64,000 bases of DNA from Clostridiales bacterium (GTDB taxonomy: Bacteria; Bacillota_A; Clostridia; Oscillospirales; Oscillospiraceae): positions 1 through 64,000 of the forward strand of contig SFKX01000007.1 of assembly GCA_004553625.1 (NCBI GenBank), in the 5' to 3' direction. A program made the translations under genes and the position numbers. Below, piece by piece: positions 23,429 through 33,589 of the stretch. The notes under the pieces are model-generated. The model was not told the DNA's origin. It did no database searches and was given only the letters and a program-made list of their open reading frames with translations. How positions within the stretch are numbered: position 1 is the stretch's first letter; each line of letters begins with the position of its first letter.

Positions 23429-24331
23429 TTGTACAGCGTTATAGATATAGGCTCGAACACGATAAGGCTCGTCGTATATACGCTTGAGGACGGGCGTCTG
23501 CGCCAGGCGCTCAGCAGCAAGTCCACCGCCGGGCTGGCCGGCTGTGTGGAGGACGGCGCGCTCTCCGAGGAGGGCGTGGAAAAGCTGGTTTCCGTCCTGC
23601 TGCGCTTCCGCCGAGTACTGGAGCTTCTGCCGGGCTGCCGGGTATTTCCCTTTGCCACTGCGTCCCTGCGCGGGCTCTCCAACACTCCTGAGGTACTGGA
23701 GCGGGTCAGGCGTGAAACGGGCTTTGATATAGACGTCATCACCGGGCGCGAGGAGGCCATCTTCGACTACCGCGGCGCAGTCGGGCGTATGAACGAGCAG
23801 TCCGGCGTACTCGTGGACATAGGCGGTGGGAGCACGGAGCTGGTATTCTTCCGCTCACGCGAGGTCATCTCTGCGCAGAGCCTGCCTATCGGCTCGCTCA
23901 ACCTCTTCTCGCGCTTTGTCTCCGGCGTCATACCCGAGGGCAAGGAGCTGCGCGAAATGTGTACGGAGGCTCTTCGCCTGATAGGCCCCGCCATCCCCAA
24001 AAAAGGCAGCTATGTAGCCGAACCTCTCTGCGGCGTTGGCGGAACTGCCAGGGCGGCTCACGCCTTGAGCCAAGCCGCAGGAGGCGGCGAAAGCTATTCT
24101 CCCTCTTTCCTGCGCGGGATACTGTCACAAGCGGAGTCGAGCCCGAGAAAGCTCATGCGCCGCATACTCAAGATCGCTCCGGAGCGCGTACACACGCTTG
24201 TCCCCGGCGTAGTTATCCTCAGCGCAGTCGTTGAGCTGTGCCGCCCGGAGACCATAGTCACCAGCAGCTACGGCGTGCGCGAGGGCTATCTGGAATATCA
24301 GCTAGAAAAGGAGGGCATTCTGAATGTCTGA
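23429..24331 (+). CDS. ppx: Ppx/GppA exopolyphosphatase-type phosphatase
   Basis: 300 aa from TTG 23429, 8 nt after GGGGG. The longer ATG 23372 version would add an odd hydrophobic tail and lacks a ribosome binding site. ASKHA-fold ATPase: phosphate-1 motif YSVIDIGSNTIRLVVYTL and phosphate-2 motif GVLVDIGGGSTELVFF. Hydrolyses polyphosphate and/or pppGpp. Its stop overlaps the ppk1 start by 8 bp, so synthesis and breakdown of polyphosphate are in one unit. Confidence 0.9.
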   Translation: MYSVIDIGSNTIRLVVYTLEDGRLRQALSSKSTAGLAGCVEDGALSEEGVEKLVSVLLRFRRVLELLPGCRVFPFATASLRGLSNTPEVLERVRRETGFDIDVITGREEAIFDYRGAVGRMNEQSGVLVDIGGGSTELVFFRSREVISAQSLPIGSLNLFSRFVSGVIPEGKELREMCTEALRLIGPAIPKKGSYVAEPLCGVGGTARAAHALSQAAGGGESYSPSFLRGILSQAESSPRKLMRRILKIAPERVHTLVPGVVILSAVVELCRPETIVTSSYGVREGYLEYQLEKEGILNV

Positions 24332-26456
24332 CCTCCCCTACACCCAGGACAGAGAGCTTTCCTGGCTCGCATTCAACGACAGGGTGCTCTCCGAGGCGTT
24401 GGACGAGAGTGTGCCATTGCTGGAGCGGCTTAAATTCGCGGCCATCTTCACCAGCAACCTGGACGAATTCTTTATGATACGCGTGGGCAGTCTTTTCGAC
24501 CTTGCTAACCTGGACCCGGACACGCGCGACGTCCGCTCCGGCATGACACCCAGGGAACAGCTGGACGCCATCTACGAGGCCGTTCGCCCGCTCTACAGAA
24601 AGCGCGAACACATCTGCACCCAGCTCAGCCGCCGGCTTGAAGCCGAGGGCATAAGACGGGTAGGACCGGGCTCGCTCAGCTCCGAAGAACGCAACTACTG
24701 CGCTCGCTATTTCGAAAGCTGCATGGAACCCGTCATCTCGCCGCAGATCGTGGACAGCCTCCACCCCTTCCCGCACCTGAAAAACAACGTCCTCCACGTC
24801 GGCGCCTGGGTCGAGCGCAAGGGCCGCGAGATGCTGGCCGTGATACCGATGCCCGAGGCGCTCTCCCCCCTGCTCTACCTTCCAGGGCCGGAGCTGAGAT
24901 ACATCCACACCGAGGACCTCCTGCTCGAGCGCGTCGAGGACATCTTCAAAAACTACCGCGTGCTCGAAAAGGCCGTCTTTCGCATCACGCGCAACGCAGA
25001 CATAAGCCCCGACGACGAGGCCTTTGAACTGGACAACGACGACTTCCGCAAGACCATGCGCCGGGCTATACGCAAGCGTATGCGCCTGGCTCCGGTGAGG
25101 CTGGAGCTCTCACGCAAGCCCTGTCCGGCCTTTCTGGCCTACCTGACTGAGCGCCTGCCCGTCTCAAAAAAGCAGATTTTCGTCACCTCCGCGCCGCTCT
25201 GCCTGGACTACGCCTACTCCCTTCCCCTGCGTTTGGACGCAGAAAAGCGCGCGGCGCTCAGCTACCCGTCTTTTGAGCCCCAGGAGCCCGAGGGCATTTC
25301 CCCCTCTGAGAGCATGATCCGCCAGATCCAGCGCGCCGACCGGCTGCTCTCATACCCCTACGAGAGCATGTCTCCCTTTCTGCGCCTGCTGCGCGAGTCC
25401 GCGAACGACCCGTCGGTCATCTCCATCAAGATTACCATTTACCGCCTGGCCAGCAAGGCAAAGCTCGTGGACTACCTCTGCGAGGCGGCGGAGCGCGGCA
25501 AAGATGTAACCGTCATCATCGAGCTGCGCGCCCGCTTCGATGAGCTCAACAACATCGACTGGTCCGAGCGGCTGGAGGAGGCCGGCTGCACGGTGCTCTA
25601 CGGCTTCGAGGACTACAAGATACACTCCAAACTCTGCCTCATAACCAGGCGCGAGCACGGCGAAATACGCTGCATCAGCTATGTCGGCACGGGCAACTTC
25701 AACGAAAAGACCGCCCGGCAGTACACGGACCTCGCCCTGCTCACTGCCGACCCGGCTATTGGCCGCGACGCCGCGGAGTTTTTCAAAAACATGTGCATAG
25801 CCAACCTTGACGGCCGCTATGAGCGCCTGCTCGTGGCCCCGTCCGGACTTAAGAGCGGCGTTGAAGCGCTCATCGACCGGGAAATCGCCAAGGGCGAGTC
25901 CGGCAGGATGCTAATAAAGATAAACTCGCTCACAGACATTGGCCTCATCCGCAAGCTGCGCGAGGCCTCACGAGCTGGGGTGCGCGTGGACCTCATAGTA
26001 CGCGGCATCTGCTGCATCCTCCCCGGCGTTCCGGGCGAGACGGAAAACATCCGCGTTGTCAGCATAGTCGGGCGCTACCTGGAGCACTCGCGCATCTACT
26101 GCTTCGGCGAGGGCGCAGACGAAGTGATGTATATTTCCTCCGCGGACTTCATGACCCGCAACACCCGGCGCCGCGTCGAAGTCGCCTGCCCGGTCACGGA
26201 CGCCGATGCGCGCCGCAAGCTGCACCGCATACTTGATGCCTGCCTTTCGGACAACGTCAAGGCCAGGCTCCTGCTCCCGGACGGAAGCTACACCGCCCTG
26301 CCCCGCCCGGGCGAGCCGCTGGACTGCCAGGAACTGCTCATGCGCGAGGCCGTGGAGAACGCGCCGTCAGCGCCCATACCGCGCCGCGCCGTCAGGCTCG
26401 TGGGGCGGATATTCCGCAGGCTGCGCGGAAACATTTCCGGGGATACTTCGTCATAG
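24324..26456 (+). CDS. ppk1: Polyphosphate kinase 1
   Basis: 710 aa, full length. Makes polyphosphate from ATP. N-terminal domain starts with DRELSWLAFNDRVL. The two phospholipase-D-like catalytic domains contain the autophosphorylated His in YKIHSKLCLITRR and the YVGTGNFNEKTARQYTDLAL motif. ATP-binding Arg region SANDPSVISIKITIYRLA. Overlaps ppx, and the next membrane protein gene follows closely. Confidence 0.96.
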   Translation: MSDLPYTQDRELSWLAFNDRVLSEALDESVPLLERLKFAAIFTSNLDEFFMIRVGSLFDLANLDPDTRDVRSGMTPREQLDAIYEAVRPLYRKREHICTQLSRRLEAEGIRRVGPGSLSSEERNYCARYFESCMEPVISPQIVDSLHPFPHLKNNVLHVGAWVERKGREMLAVIPMPEALSPLLYLPGPELRYIHTEDLLLERVEDIFKNYRVLEKAVFRITRNADISPDDEAFELDNDDFRKTMRRAIRKRMRLAPVRLELSRKPCPAFLAYLTERLPVSKKQIFVTSAPLCLDYAYSLPLRLDAEKRAALSYPSFEPQEPEGISPSESMIRQIQRADRLLSYPYESMSPFLRLLRESANDPSVISIKITIYRLASKAKLVDYLCEAAERGKDVTVIIELRARFDELNNIDWSERLEEAGCTVLYGFEDYKIHSKLCLITRREHGEIRCISYVGTGNFNEKTARQYTDLALLTADPAIGRDAAEFFKNMCIANLDGRYERLLVAPSGLKSGVEALIDREIAKGESGRMLIKINSLTDIGLIRKLREASRAGVRVDLIVRGICCILPGVPGETENIRVVSIVGRYLEHSRIYCFGEGADEVMYISSADFMTRNTRRRVEVACPVTDADARRKLHRILDACLSDNVKARLLLPDGSYTALPRPGEPLDCQELLMREAVENAPSAPIPRRAVRLVGRIFRRLRGNISGDTSS

Positions 26457-26483
26457 TTTTATTCTGGGTTTGGGGTGACTGAA

Positions 26484-27899
26484 GTGTTCCGTGATATTCA
26501 CGGTAGGCTGAAAGCTTACGGCGGGGTCGAGTGCGCGATCTCTGGCTGTGGCATACTTGTATTGGCGGCGGCATACCTATACTGGCTCGTCGCGGAGGAC
26601 GCCGGGCCTGTCGGAAGGCTGGCCGCACTCCTCAGCCTTGCGCTCTTTATCTGGATGTGTCTGCGCTTTGTGCCGGTCTGGGTCTCCGCCTGGCACGGCA
26701 ACGGACTTGAAGTGCAGGCAGATGCGGAGCGCGAGAGCGCCGCGGAGCTCCTAAAGATCTTTGCCCTGCTCCTGCTCTTCTGCCTGGGCATGACTCTGCT
26801 CGTCTGGCTCATACGCCTTCTGCAGGGCCACTCAGAGAGCTACTATGAGTCGCTCTTTTACTGGACGTATACGGACAGCCACCACTATATTGATATCGCG
26901 CGCGACGGCTACATCAGCGCCGCAGATGTTCCCGGGCTAATCGAGACCGGCGTCTTTGCGGACGAGTCCGCGGCGATGGACAGGCTGGTCCAGCTTGTGT
27001 TTCTGCCCGGCTATCCCGCGGCGATAGGGCTCATGTACCTGCTAGTGCGCGACTACGTCGCAGCCGCGTTCCTGGTGTCTGCGCTGAGCTTTTCCGGCGC
27101 GGGCTGCCTGCTGTACAAGCTGTTCCGCCTCGACTTCGGGCGCGAGACGGCGCGGCGTGCGATCGTATTTCTCTGTGCTCTGCCCGGCTCTTTCTTCTTC
27201 GCTGCGCCCATGAGCGAGGGCCTGTTTCTCCTCTGCAGCGCCGGCTGCGTATACCTCGTGCGGCGCGGGAAATACGGTCTTGGCTGTCTGCTGGGCGCCT
27301 ATGCGGCATTCACGCGCTCGCTGGGCCTCATGCTCTTCGTCCCTGTGTTCTTCGAGCTCGTGAACGCATATCTGCGCGGCGGAAAGCGCCGAGGCACTCT
27401 TGCATGCTTTTTCTGGCTGCTGCTCATCCCCGCAGGTTTTGGCGCGTACTGCTATATAAACTACCGCGTCTCCGGAGACCCGTTCAAGTACATGGAGTAC
27501 CAGAGCGAGCACTGGGGACAGAACTTCGGCTTTTTCTTCGGCACGGCGGCATACCAGCTTGAAAATGCCATCAAATACCTCTCAGAAGGCCGCGCAACGG
27601 TCTGGGGACTCTGGATACCGAATCTGCTTTGGAGCTTCTTCGCCCTGGCCATAACGATACCCGCGGCAAGGCGGCTCAGGCCGGGCTACACCGCCTGGTT
27701 CATCGCCTACTACGCCGTCGCCATAGGCGCGACCTGGCTTCTCAGCGCGCCGAGATACCTTGTCGCCATGCCGGTCATCCCCCTCGCGCTGGCGCTGACC
27801 GCGGACAGCCGCAAAAAGGAGCTGACGGCCCTTGCCATATCCATCCCGCTCGCCGCTGCATATCTTCTGGCTTTCACCATCGGCCTACAGGTCTGGTAG
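26484..27899 (+). CDS. PIG-V/mannosyltransferase-like membrane protein
   Basis: 471 aa, about 10-12 membrane helices. After the first helices an extracytoplasmic loop has SHHYIDIARDGYIS, the acidic motif of the GPI-mannosyltransferase-II (PIG-V)/GT-C family, and later FLPGYPAAIGLMYLLVRDYV. Bacterial members are probably lipid-linked-sugar transferases of unknown acceptor. GTG 26484 follows GGGGTGA; GTG 26475 is an alternative. It lies 27 bp after ppk1 and probably shares its message. Confidence 0.78.
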   Translation: MFRDIHGRLKAYGGVECAISGCGILVLAAAYLYWLVAEDAGPVGRLAALLSLALFIWMCLRFVPVWVSAWHGNGLEVQADAERESAAELLKIFALLLLFCLGMTLLVWLIRLLQGHSESYYESLFYWTYTDSHHYIDIARDGYISAADVPGLIETGVFADESAAMDRLVQLVFLPGYPAAIGLMYLLVRDYVAAAFLVSALSFSGAGCLLYKLFRLDFGRETARRAIVFLCALPGSFFFAAPMSEGLFLLCSAGCVYLVRRGKYGLGCLLGAYAAFTRSLGLMLFVPVFFELVNAYLRGGKRRGTLACFFWLLLIPAGFGAYCYINYRVSGDPFKYMEYQSEHWGQNFGFFFGTAAYQLENAIKYLSEGRATVWGLWIPNLLWSFFALAITIPAARRLRPGYTAWFIAYYAVAIGATWLLSAPRYLVAMPVIPLALALTADSRKKELTALAISIPLAAAYLLAFTIGLQVW

Positions 27900-27912
27900 G
27901 CAGACGCATAAT

Positions 27913-27948
27913 AAAGGCCGCGGACCCGAATGAGTCCGCGGCCTTTTT
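27913..27948. terminator. Bidirectional terminator between convergent genes
   Basis: 13-bp stem AAAGGCCGCGGAC / GTCCGCGGCCTTT with an 8-nt loop, T-run on the plus strand and A/T-rich end on the minus strand. Confidence 0.9.
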
Positions 27949-27954
27949 GCGTTC

Positions 27955-29949
27955 TCAGGAGCGCTCCGCCATGTAGGTCGAGGCGCGGTCCTGGGCCTCG
28001 CGCGCCGCCTCCGCTGCCGTCCGCTCCCCCGCGAAGTAGGGAGCGGCGGCCTCCGCCGCTATCTCGAGCAGCGCGGGCTCCAGACCGTATATGGCATAGT
28101 CACCGGCATCTGGAATCTCCGACCCTGCTCCCGCCTGCAGCAGGGTCCGCAGGAAGTCCCAGCACTCCTCCGGGTACTCGGTACCCGCGCTTATGCCAAC
28201 GGGGCAGAGCGGCTCCGCCGCCAAGCCCCGGCCCGGGCCGGGAAAGCCGCAGAGCACATAGTCCGGACCCAGCTGCCTTTCTATGAGGCCAGCCGGGTCC
28301 TCACCCGAACAGACGTAAAGGAGCTGGCGCCCCGTACTCAGCATCTCCGCCTCGTTGTAGTCCCAGGTGAAGCCAAAGCTGTCTGCCTCGCCCGTCACCG
28401 CCGTCTCAGGCTGCCCAGACGCGTATCTCAGAATGTCCTCGAAGAGACCGGAGTCAAAGCTGCAGTTCCCCTCCTGCCAGTCCGCCAGAGCGGCGGCATT
28501 GAAGCCCAAGGCCGTCTCAAGGAACTCGCCCCTGGATATTCCCGCGCTGAAAGCGCGCTCCAAATCCGGGTACGAGGCCATGATGCCGTCCAGCTCAGCA
28601 AAGCTGAGGCCCTCCAGCCCCGCGGCATATTCAGACGACGCCGCAGCCATGTGCAGCCGCCAGGAGACCGGCAGCCAGTAGAGTCCGCCGCCCTGGCCCA
28701 GTCCGCGCAGGAGCTCCGTCCAGGCCCCCTCCGCGTCCATGTACGGCCCTATGTCCAGCAGCAGGCCGCGTCCGGCCCAGTCCCGCGCTGCCTGGCCCTC
28801 GAGCATCAGCAGGTCCGGGCAGCGGCCCTCCAGCATATCCGCCGCCAGCCGGGTCCGGGCCTCCAGCTCGTTCCCGGCCTCGCCGTAGATCGTGTAGTCC
28901 CTCAGCTCCACAACCGCTGCGCCGCCGGAGCGGTTATACCGCGCCGCAAGCTCCTGGAGGTAGGCCGATTCCGCCTCGTCCCGGCTGGTGACGGCCAGGA
29001 CAAGGCGCACGCGGCTGTCCACGCCCTTGCCCGGCTCCATCAGGCCGCAGGGCTCCGGCACGAAGAAGGCCCCGCCTGCCAGTGCGCAGAGCGGAGGCGA
29101 GCTCAGGCCGCAGTCCGCAAAGCCCGCGAGCGCGGTCCCGTCCGCGCTGTATAGCGAGCTGGAGCTGTAGAGATATACCTCGCCGGAGGGCGAGACCAGA
29201 TGTCCGTCCATGCGCAGACCTGTCCCGCGTTCCTCGCCCAGGCTGAGAGCGGCGGGGTCGTAGTCCGCGAGAGTGTAGCCATTTTCTCCCTGCCAGCCGA
29301 GGACAACGCTGCCCCCGCCGGCGGAGATGAGGGCGTCGCGCGGCAGCTCCTCTGTTCCGATCAACTCAGGCTCCCCGCTCTCGAAGCTGAAAACGCGCAG
29401 CTGCGCGCCGCGCTCTACCTGGCAGAGCAGGCAGAGCCGCCCCGATGCCGCCGCAAGACCAGAGACATATCCGTCCCCACTCAACAGCTCAAGCGGCCAC
29501 TCGCCCAGGAGTGCGCCCTCCGCGCTCAGGCGCTGCAGGACTTCGCCCGATGCCTCGCCGCGCCTAGAAAGCAGCAGCCAAATGTCCCCGTCGGCGGCCA
29601 TGCCGCTCACGAGCACATCCGGACTGCCGCCCGTCTCCAGGGTACACAGGCTCCGGTACGCGCCCGTCTCCGCGTCATAGCCCAGCAGCCAGGCGCCGAA
29701 CTTCGCTCTCTCCGCACCGTCTTCTTCTACTATCTCGAAGCTGCTCGCCGCCAGGAGCACGCCCTCGCCCCCGGCCGCGGCCCGGACGGGAGTCAGGCCC
29801 TCCGGCAGCTCCAGCTCGCGAAAGGTGTAGGTCACGCCCTCCGAGGCGTTATCCCCGGTCCGCACGTCGCCAGGCTCCGCCGCTCCGCATCCCGCGGCTG
29901 TGAGCAGCAGCGCCAGGCACAGCGCCAGGGCGCAGTATCGTTTCGCCAT
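27955..29949 (-). CDS. Lipoprotein: propeller-like N-half joined to a solute-binding C-half
   Basis: 664 aa. Lipobox LLLTAAGC with acylated Cys at residue 21. Residues about 40-310 look like a beta-propeller (repeated G-x-VLLAAS, DIWLLLSRRG, GRLCLLCQVE, GSVVLGWQG, GEVYLYSSSSLYSADG). Residues about 325-640 resemble an ABC solute-binding protein: AVTSRDEAESAYLQELAARY, RCPDLLMLEGQ, RGLLLDIGPYMD, and the C-terminal GAGSEIPDAGDYAIYGLEPA. No permease or ATPase gene is adjacent, so it may sense or capture a ligand rather than transport it. GGAGGGAG precedes the ATG. Very GC-rich. Confidence 0.75.
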   Translation of the reverse strand: MAKRYCALALCLALLLTAAGCGAAEPGDVRTGDNASEGVTYTFRELELPEGLTPVRAAAGGEGVLLAASSFEIVEEDGAERAKFGAWLLGYDAETGAYRSLCTLETGGSPDVLVSGMAADGDIWLLLSRRGEASGEVLQRLSAEGALLGEWPLELLSGDGYVSGLAAASGRLCLLCQVERGAQLRVFSFESGEPELIGTEELPRDALISAGGGSVVLGWQGENGYTLADYDPAALSLGEERGTGLRMDGHLVSPSGEVYLYSSSSLYSADGTALAGFADCGLSSPPLCALAGGAFFVPEPCGLMEPGKGVDSRVRLVLAVTSRDEAESAYLQELAARYNRSGGAAVVELRDYTIYGEAGNELEARTRLAADMLEGRCPDLLMLEGQAARDWAGRGLLLDIGPYMDAEGAWTELLRGLGQGGGLYWLPVSWRLHMAAASSEYAAGLEGLSFAELDGIMASYPDLERAFSAGISRGEFLETALGFNAAALADWQEGNCSFDSGLFEDILRYASGQPETAVTGEADSFGFTWDYNEAEMLSTGRQLLYVCSGEDPAGLIERQLGPDYVLCGFPGPGRGLAAEPLCPVGISAGTEYPEECWDFLRTLLQAGAGSEIPDAGDYAIYGLEPALLEIAAEAAAPYFAGERTAAEAAREAQDRASTYMAERS

Positions 29950-30070
29950 ATTCCATCGCTCCCTCCGCTTTTTCTACAGGCTACACCAGGCTTGTATCCG
30001 CTTTGTATCATTTGGCGGCGCTTTGCGCGGTGAAGGGAGAGAGTTTACAAAACATTCACACTTTCGTACA

Positions 30071-30099
30071 GAAAAACGCCGGCCCTTTCGGGCCGGCGT
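30071..30099 (-). terminator. Terminator of the oxidoreductase operon
   Basis: 10-bp stem ACGCCGGCCC / GGGCCGGCGT with a 4-nt loop (gaaa on the transcript), followed by TTTTTC on the minus strand. Confidence 0.9.
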
Positions 30100-30105
30100 C
30101 CGGGT

Positions 30106-30663
30106 TTATTCCGCTTCTCTTGCGGCCTTGCCGATCTCGAAGCCGCGGTTGAAGGCCGCTTCGTTCACCGGGTTGAGCTCGGGGCGCTTGGCGCCCAGCT
30201 TTTTGAAGGCCGTCTGCAATACGTTCTGTGCGGGCAGGACTTCGGTGTAGCCGATTATAGCGCCCGCTATCACCAGGTTCAGGACCTTGAGGTTGCCCAG
30301 CTCGTAGGCTATCGTGCCTGCGTCCACTTTGACGACCTTGATGTCGTCCCTGCCGGGGTCCTGCGTCACGACGGAGCTGTTCACAAACATCGTACCGCCC
30401 GGCGCTACGGCGTCCTTGAACCGCTGCATGGACGGGTCGTTCAGGACGACGACGTAGTCCGCCTGGGAGACCTTCGGCGCGCCGACGGGCTCGTCGGAGA
30501 TGACGACATAGCAGTTGGCCGTGCCGCCGCGCATCTCCGCGCCGTAGCTGGGGAAGTAGGTCACGTACTTATCCGTCGTCTCGCAGGCCGTATAGCTCAG
30601 GAGCTGGCCGATGACCATGACGCCCTGGCCGCCGAAGCCGGCTATGATAAAAGATCTTTCCAT
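30106..30663 (-). CDS. 2-oxoacid:ferredoxin oxidoreductase, gamma subunit
   Basis: 185 aa. N-terminal IIAGFGGQGVMVIGQLLSYT and SYGAEMRGGTANCYVVIS are diagnostic of the gamma subunit of 2-ketoisovalerate/2-oxoglutarate:ferredoxin oxidoreductases. It forms part of the CoA-dependent oxidative decarboxylation complex, in the cytoplasm, passing electrons to ferredoxin. Last gene of the operon, 12 bp after the TPP subunit. Confidence 0.93.
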   Translation of the reverse strand: MERSFIIAGFGGQGVMVIGQLLSYTACETTDKYVTYFPSYGAEMRGGTANCYVVISDEPVGAPKVSQADYVVVLNDPSMQRFKDAVAPGGTMFVNSSVVTQDPGRDDIKVVKVDAGTIAYELGNLKVLNLVIAGAIIGYTEVLPAQNVLQTAFKKLGAKRPELNPVNEAAFNRGFEIGKAAREAE

Positions 30664-30675
30664 GCCGCTCCCCCC

Positions 30676-31416
<741 letters not shown>

Positions 31417-31430
31417 TCTTCTCAGCCTCC

Positions 31431-32513
31431 TTATCTGCCGCAGAGCGCGCGTGCGGTCTCGACTATTGTGCTGCGGTCCAGGATCTGGCCGCCGGAGGAC
31501 AGCGCCGTTTCTATCCTGGTCCGGCCGCGGACGACGTTCTCAACGTCCACGGTAAACTGGGCGGGTATCGCCATCTCCGCGCTGACGATGCCCTTGAGCG
31601 CGGCAAAGTTCAGCTTGTCATAGGCCTCGTCCGGGAAGGGATAGACCTTTTTGGGCCTTATGAGACCCGCCTTAATGCCTTCAGCGCGCAGAATGCCCAC
31701 GGCGGACTTGGCTATGCGGCCGGAAATGCCGTAGGCCGTCAGGATGACCTCGGCGTCCCCGGTCATGTAGTCCTCGTACTCCACCTCGGTGGACTTCCAG
31801 CTCTCGTAGAGCGCGGCGTCGCGCCGGTTCATGTCCTCCTGGCTGATGCGGGTGTCCAGGCCGGGGCCGCACATGACCTTGTGCTGAGGTCCGCCCTTCT
31901 TGCCCGTGGCGGCCCAGGTCTTGGTCGCACGTATGGCGGCGACCTCCTCGGCACTCAGCGGCTCGGGCAGCACCACGGGCTCCATCATCGTGCCGGTGAA
32001 GCCGTCCATGAGCAGCAGCACGGGGTTCGAGTACTTATCGGCCAGCTCAAAGGCCTGCCAGGTCATGTCCACTGCCTCCTGGAGCGTGGACGGGGACAGC
32101 ACCAGCATCTTGAAGCCGCCGTTGCCGCTGGCTTTGGTGGCCTGGGTATAGTCCTGCTGCGCTGGCTGTATGGTCCCGATGCCGGGTCCGCCGCGCTGAA
32201 AGTTTGCCACAACGACAGGCAGCCGTGCGCCGGCCATCCAGCTTATCGCCTCGCTCTTGAGCGAGATGCCGCAGCTGGAAGAGCTGGTCATGCTCCGCAC
32301 TCCGGCCGCAGCCGCGCCGTAGGCCATATTTGCCGAGGCGACCTCGCTCTCGCCCTGGATGAACACGCCGCCCACCTGGGGCATACGCCTGGCAAAATAC
32401 TCCGGCACATCGTTCTGGGGCGTGATGGGATAGCCGGCAAAGAACCGGCAGCCTGCCCTGACGGCGGTCTCCGCCACGGCTTCGCAGCCCTTCATAAAGA
32501 TCTTCTCCGACAT
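31431..32513 (-). CDS. vorB: 2-oxoacid:ferredoxin oxidoreductase, alpha subunit (VorB-like)
   Basis: 360 aa. GCRFFAGYPITPQNDVPEYF, QGESEVASANMAYGAAAAGV and QRGGPGIGTIQPAQQDYTQA are typical of VorB/KorA alpha subunits. It carries no ferredoxin domain of its own; that is the small upstream gene. Central subunit of the complex that makes acyl-CoA from 2-oxoacids in anaerobes. Confidence 0.93.
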   Translation of the reverse strand: MSEKIFMKGCEAVAETAVRAGCRFFAGYPITPQNDVPEYFARRMPQVGGVFIQGESEVASANMAYGAAAAGVRSMTSSSSCGISLKSEAISWMAGARLPVVVANFQRGGPGIGTIQPAQQDYTQATKASGNGGFKMLVLSPSTLQEAVDMTWQAFELADKYSNPVLLLMDGFTGTMMEPVVLPEPLSAEEVAAIRATKTWAATGKKGGPQHKVMCGPGLDTRISQEDMNRRDAALYESWKSTEVEYEDYMTGDAEVILTAYGISGRIAKSAVGILRAEGIKAGLIRPKKVYPFPDEAYDKLNFAALKGIVSAEMAIPAQFTVDVENVVRGRTRIETALSSGGQILDRSTIVETARALCGR

Positions 32514-32514
32514 C

Positions 32515-32733
32515 TCACTTCACCTCCCTGTAGACGCTTATCGCAGCGTCCGGACAGATGGTGGCGCACGTGGCACAGCCGATGCAGGCCTCCGGATTCA
32601 CAGGCACCACGTACTGGTAGCCCTTTGAGTTGACGGCGTCAGTTGTTGCCAGCACTTTCTGCGGGCAGGTATTGACACAGTACAGGCAGCTTTTGCAGGC
32701 TTCGGTGTATATCTCCACTCTGCCTTTGGCCAT
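32515..32733 (-). CDS. 2-oxoacid:ferredoxin oxidoreductase, delta (2x[4Fe-4S]) subunit
   Basis: 72 aa from ATG 32733, behind GGAGTGG. Two ferredoxin motifs: CKSCLYCVNTCP and CIGCATCATICP. It carries electrons out of the complex. One base separates it from the alpha subunit gene. Confidence 0.93.
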   Translation of the reverse strand: MAKGRVEIYTEACKSCLYCVNTCPQKVLATTDAVNSKGYQYVVPVNPEACIGCATCATICPDAAISVYREVK

Positions 32734-32756
32734 TTCGTTTACCACTCCTTCACTGA

Positions 32757-33452
32757 TTATTCGCCACGCATCCCCGAACCTTCCAACCACTCAGGGACGG
32801 TATTGAGCCGGATCGGGAGCAGGGGCTCCCTCACCCGCCCTGCCAATTCGCTGCAAAGTTCCTCCAGCGCGCAGACGAACCTCGGGTGCTCGTCCGGGAA
32901 CAGCGCCCCGAAACGCCGCAGGCCCTCGGTCACATCCTCCGCCGTTGTCCCGGGACCCAAATTCGGATTTGCAACCAGACTGAACTCGCCCAGCCGCGCA
33001 GCGCCCAGGACCCTGCGCATTGTTATTTCTATGTCCTCCCGACTGCCGGACCAGGGTCTGTACGGATTAACGATATACAAAACCAGTGTCTCTTCGCCCC
33101 TCAACAGCTGCGAGAACTGCCCTATCATGTGCGAGCCGTGCGCTCCGCCGCCGACGTCCAGCAGCACTGCCGAGCCCTCGTCCCTGAGCGCCTCAGCAAC
33201 GCCCGGAGCCACCGTCGGCGCGTCCAGGTACTGGGCCTGGAAGTGGAATGTCACTCCCTGACGCTCAAGCTCCACCTCGCAGTCCCGCGCGCGAAAAAGC
33301 GGCTTGGTCTGGTCCATATCGAAAAAGTGGACCGCTCTTCCGCCCACGCGTGCCAGTCTGAGCGCAAGGTTCACGGCGGTTTCCGTCTTGCCGGAACCCG
33401 CCTCGCCTATAAATACGATATTTTTTGCTTTGCCAATGAATTCCTCTGCCAT
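32757..33452 (-). CDS. P-loop ATPase at the head of the oxidoreductase operon
   Basis: 231 aa from ATG 33452 (CGAGGT upstream). The longer frame from 33479 lies before that site. Walker A is FIGEAGSGKTETAVNLAL, and a Walker-B-like strand is AVLLDVGGGAHGSHMIGQ. MDQTKPLFRARD resembles the switch region of MinD/ParA-like SIMIBI ATPases. It has no membrane segment. The position, 23 bp before the ferredoxin subunit and directly after the promoter, suggests a role in assembling or regulating the complex. This is inference; I do not recognise the family precisely. Confidence 0.75.
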   Translation of the reverse strand: MAEEFIGKAKNIVFIGEAGSGKTETAVNLALRLARVGGRAVHFFDMDQTKPLFRARDCEVELERQGVTFHFQAQYLDAPTVAPGVAEALRDEGSAVLLDVGGGAHGSHMIGQFSQLLRGEETLVLYIVNPYRPWSGSREDIEITMRRVLGAARLGEFSLVANPNLGPGTTAEDVTEGLRRFGALFPDEHPRFVCALEELCSELAGRVREPLLPIRLNTVPEWLEGSGMRGE

Positions 33453-33506
33453 TTGTACCTCGAAAGACAAAAATTTCACGCATTATCACGGCGCTTCATG
33501 AAATTA

Positions 33507-33535
33507 ATTATATGTTAATTTCTCCAATTATGCAA
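33507..33535 (-). promoter_or_regulatory. Promoter of the oxidoreductase operon
   Basis: On the minus strand, -35 TTGCAT (33535-33530), 17-bp spacer, -10 TATAAT (33512-33507). Confidence 0.8.
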
Positions 33536-33544
33536 GCGAATTAT

Positions 33545-33578
33545 AAAAAGACGCCCCGCCGTTATGCGCGGCGGGGCG
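33545..33578 (-). terminator. Terminator after yebC
   Basis: 10-bp stem CGCCCCGCCG / CGGCGGGGCG with a 7-nt loop, followed on the minus strand by TCTTTTTATAA. Confidence 0.9.
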
Positions 33579-33589
33579 CCCGATGCTTT

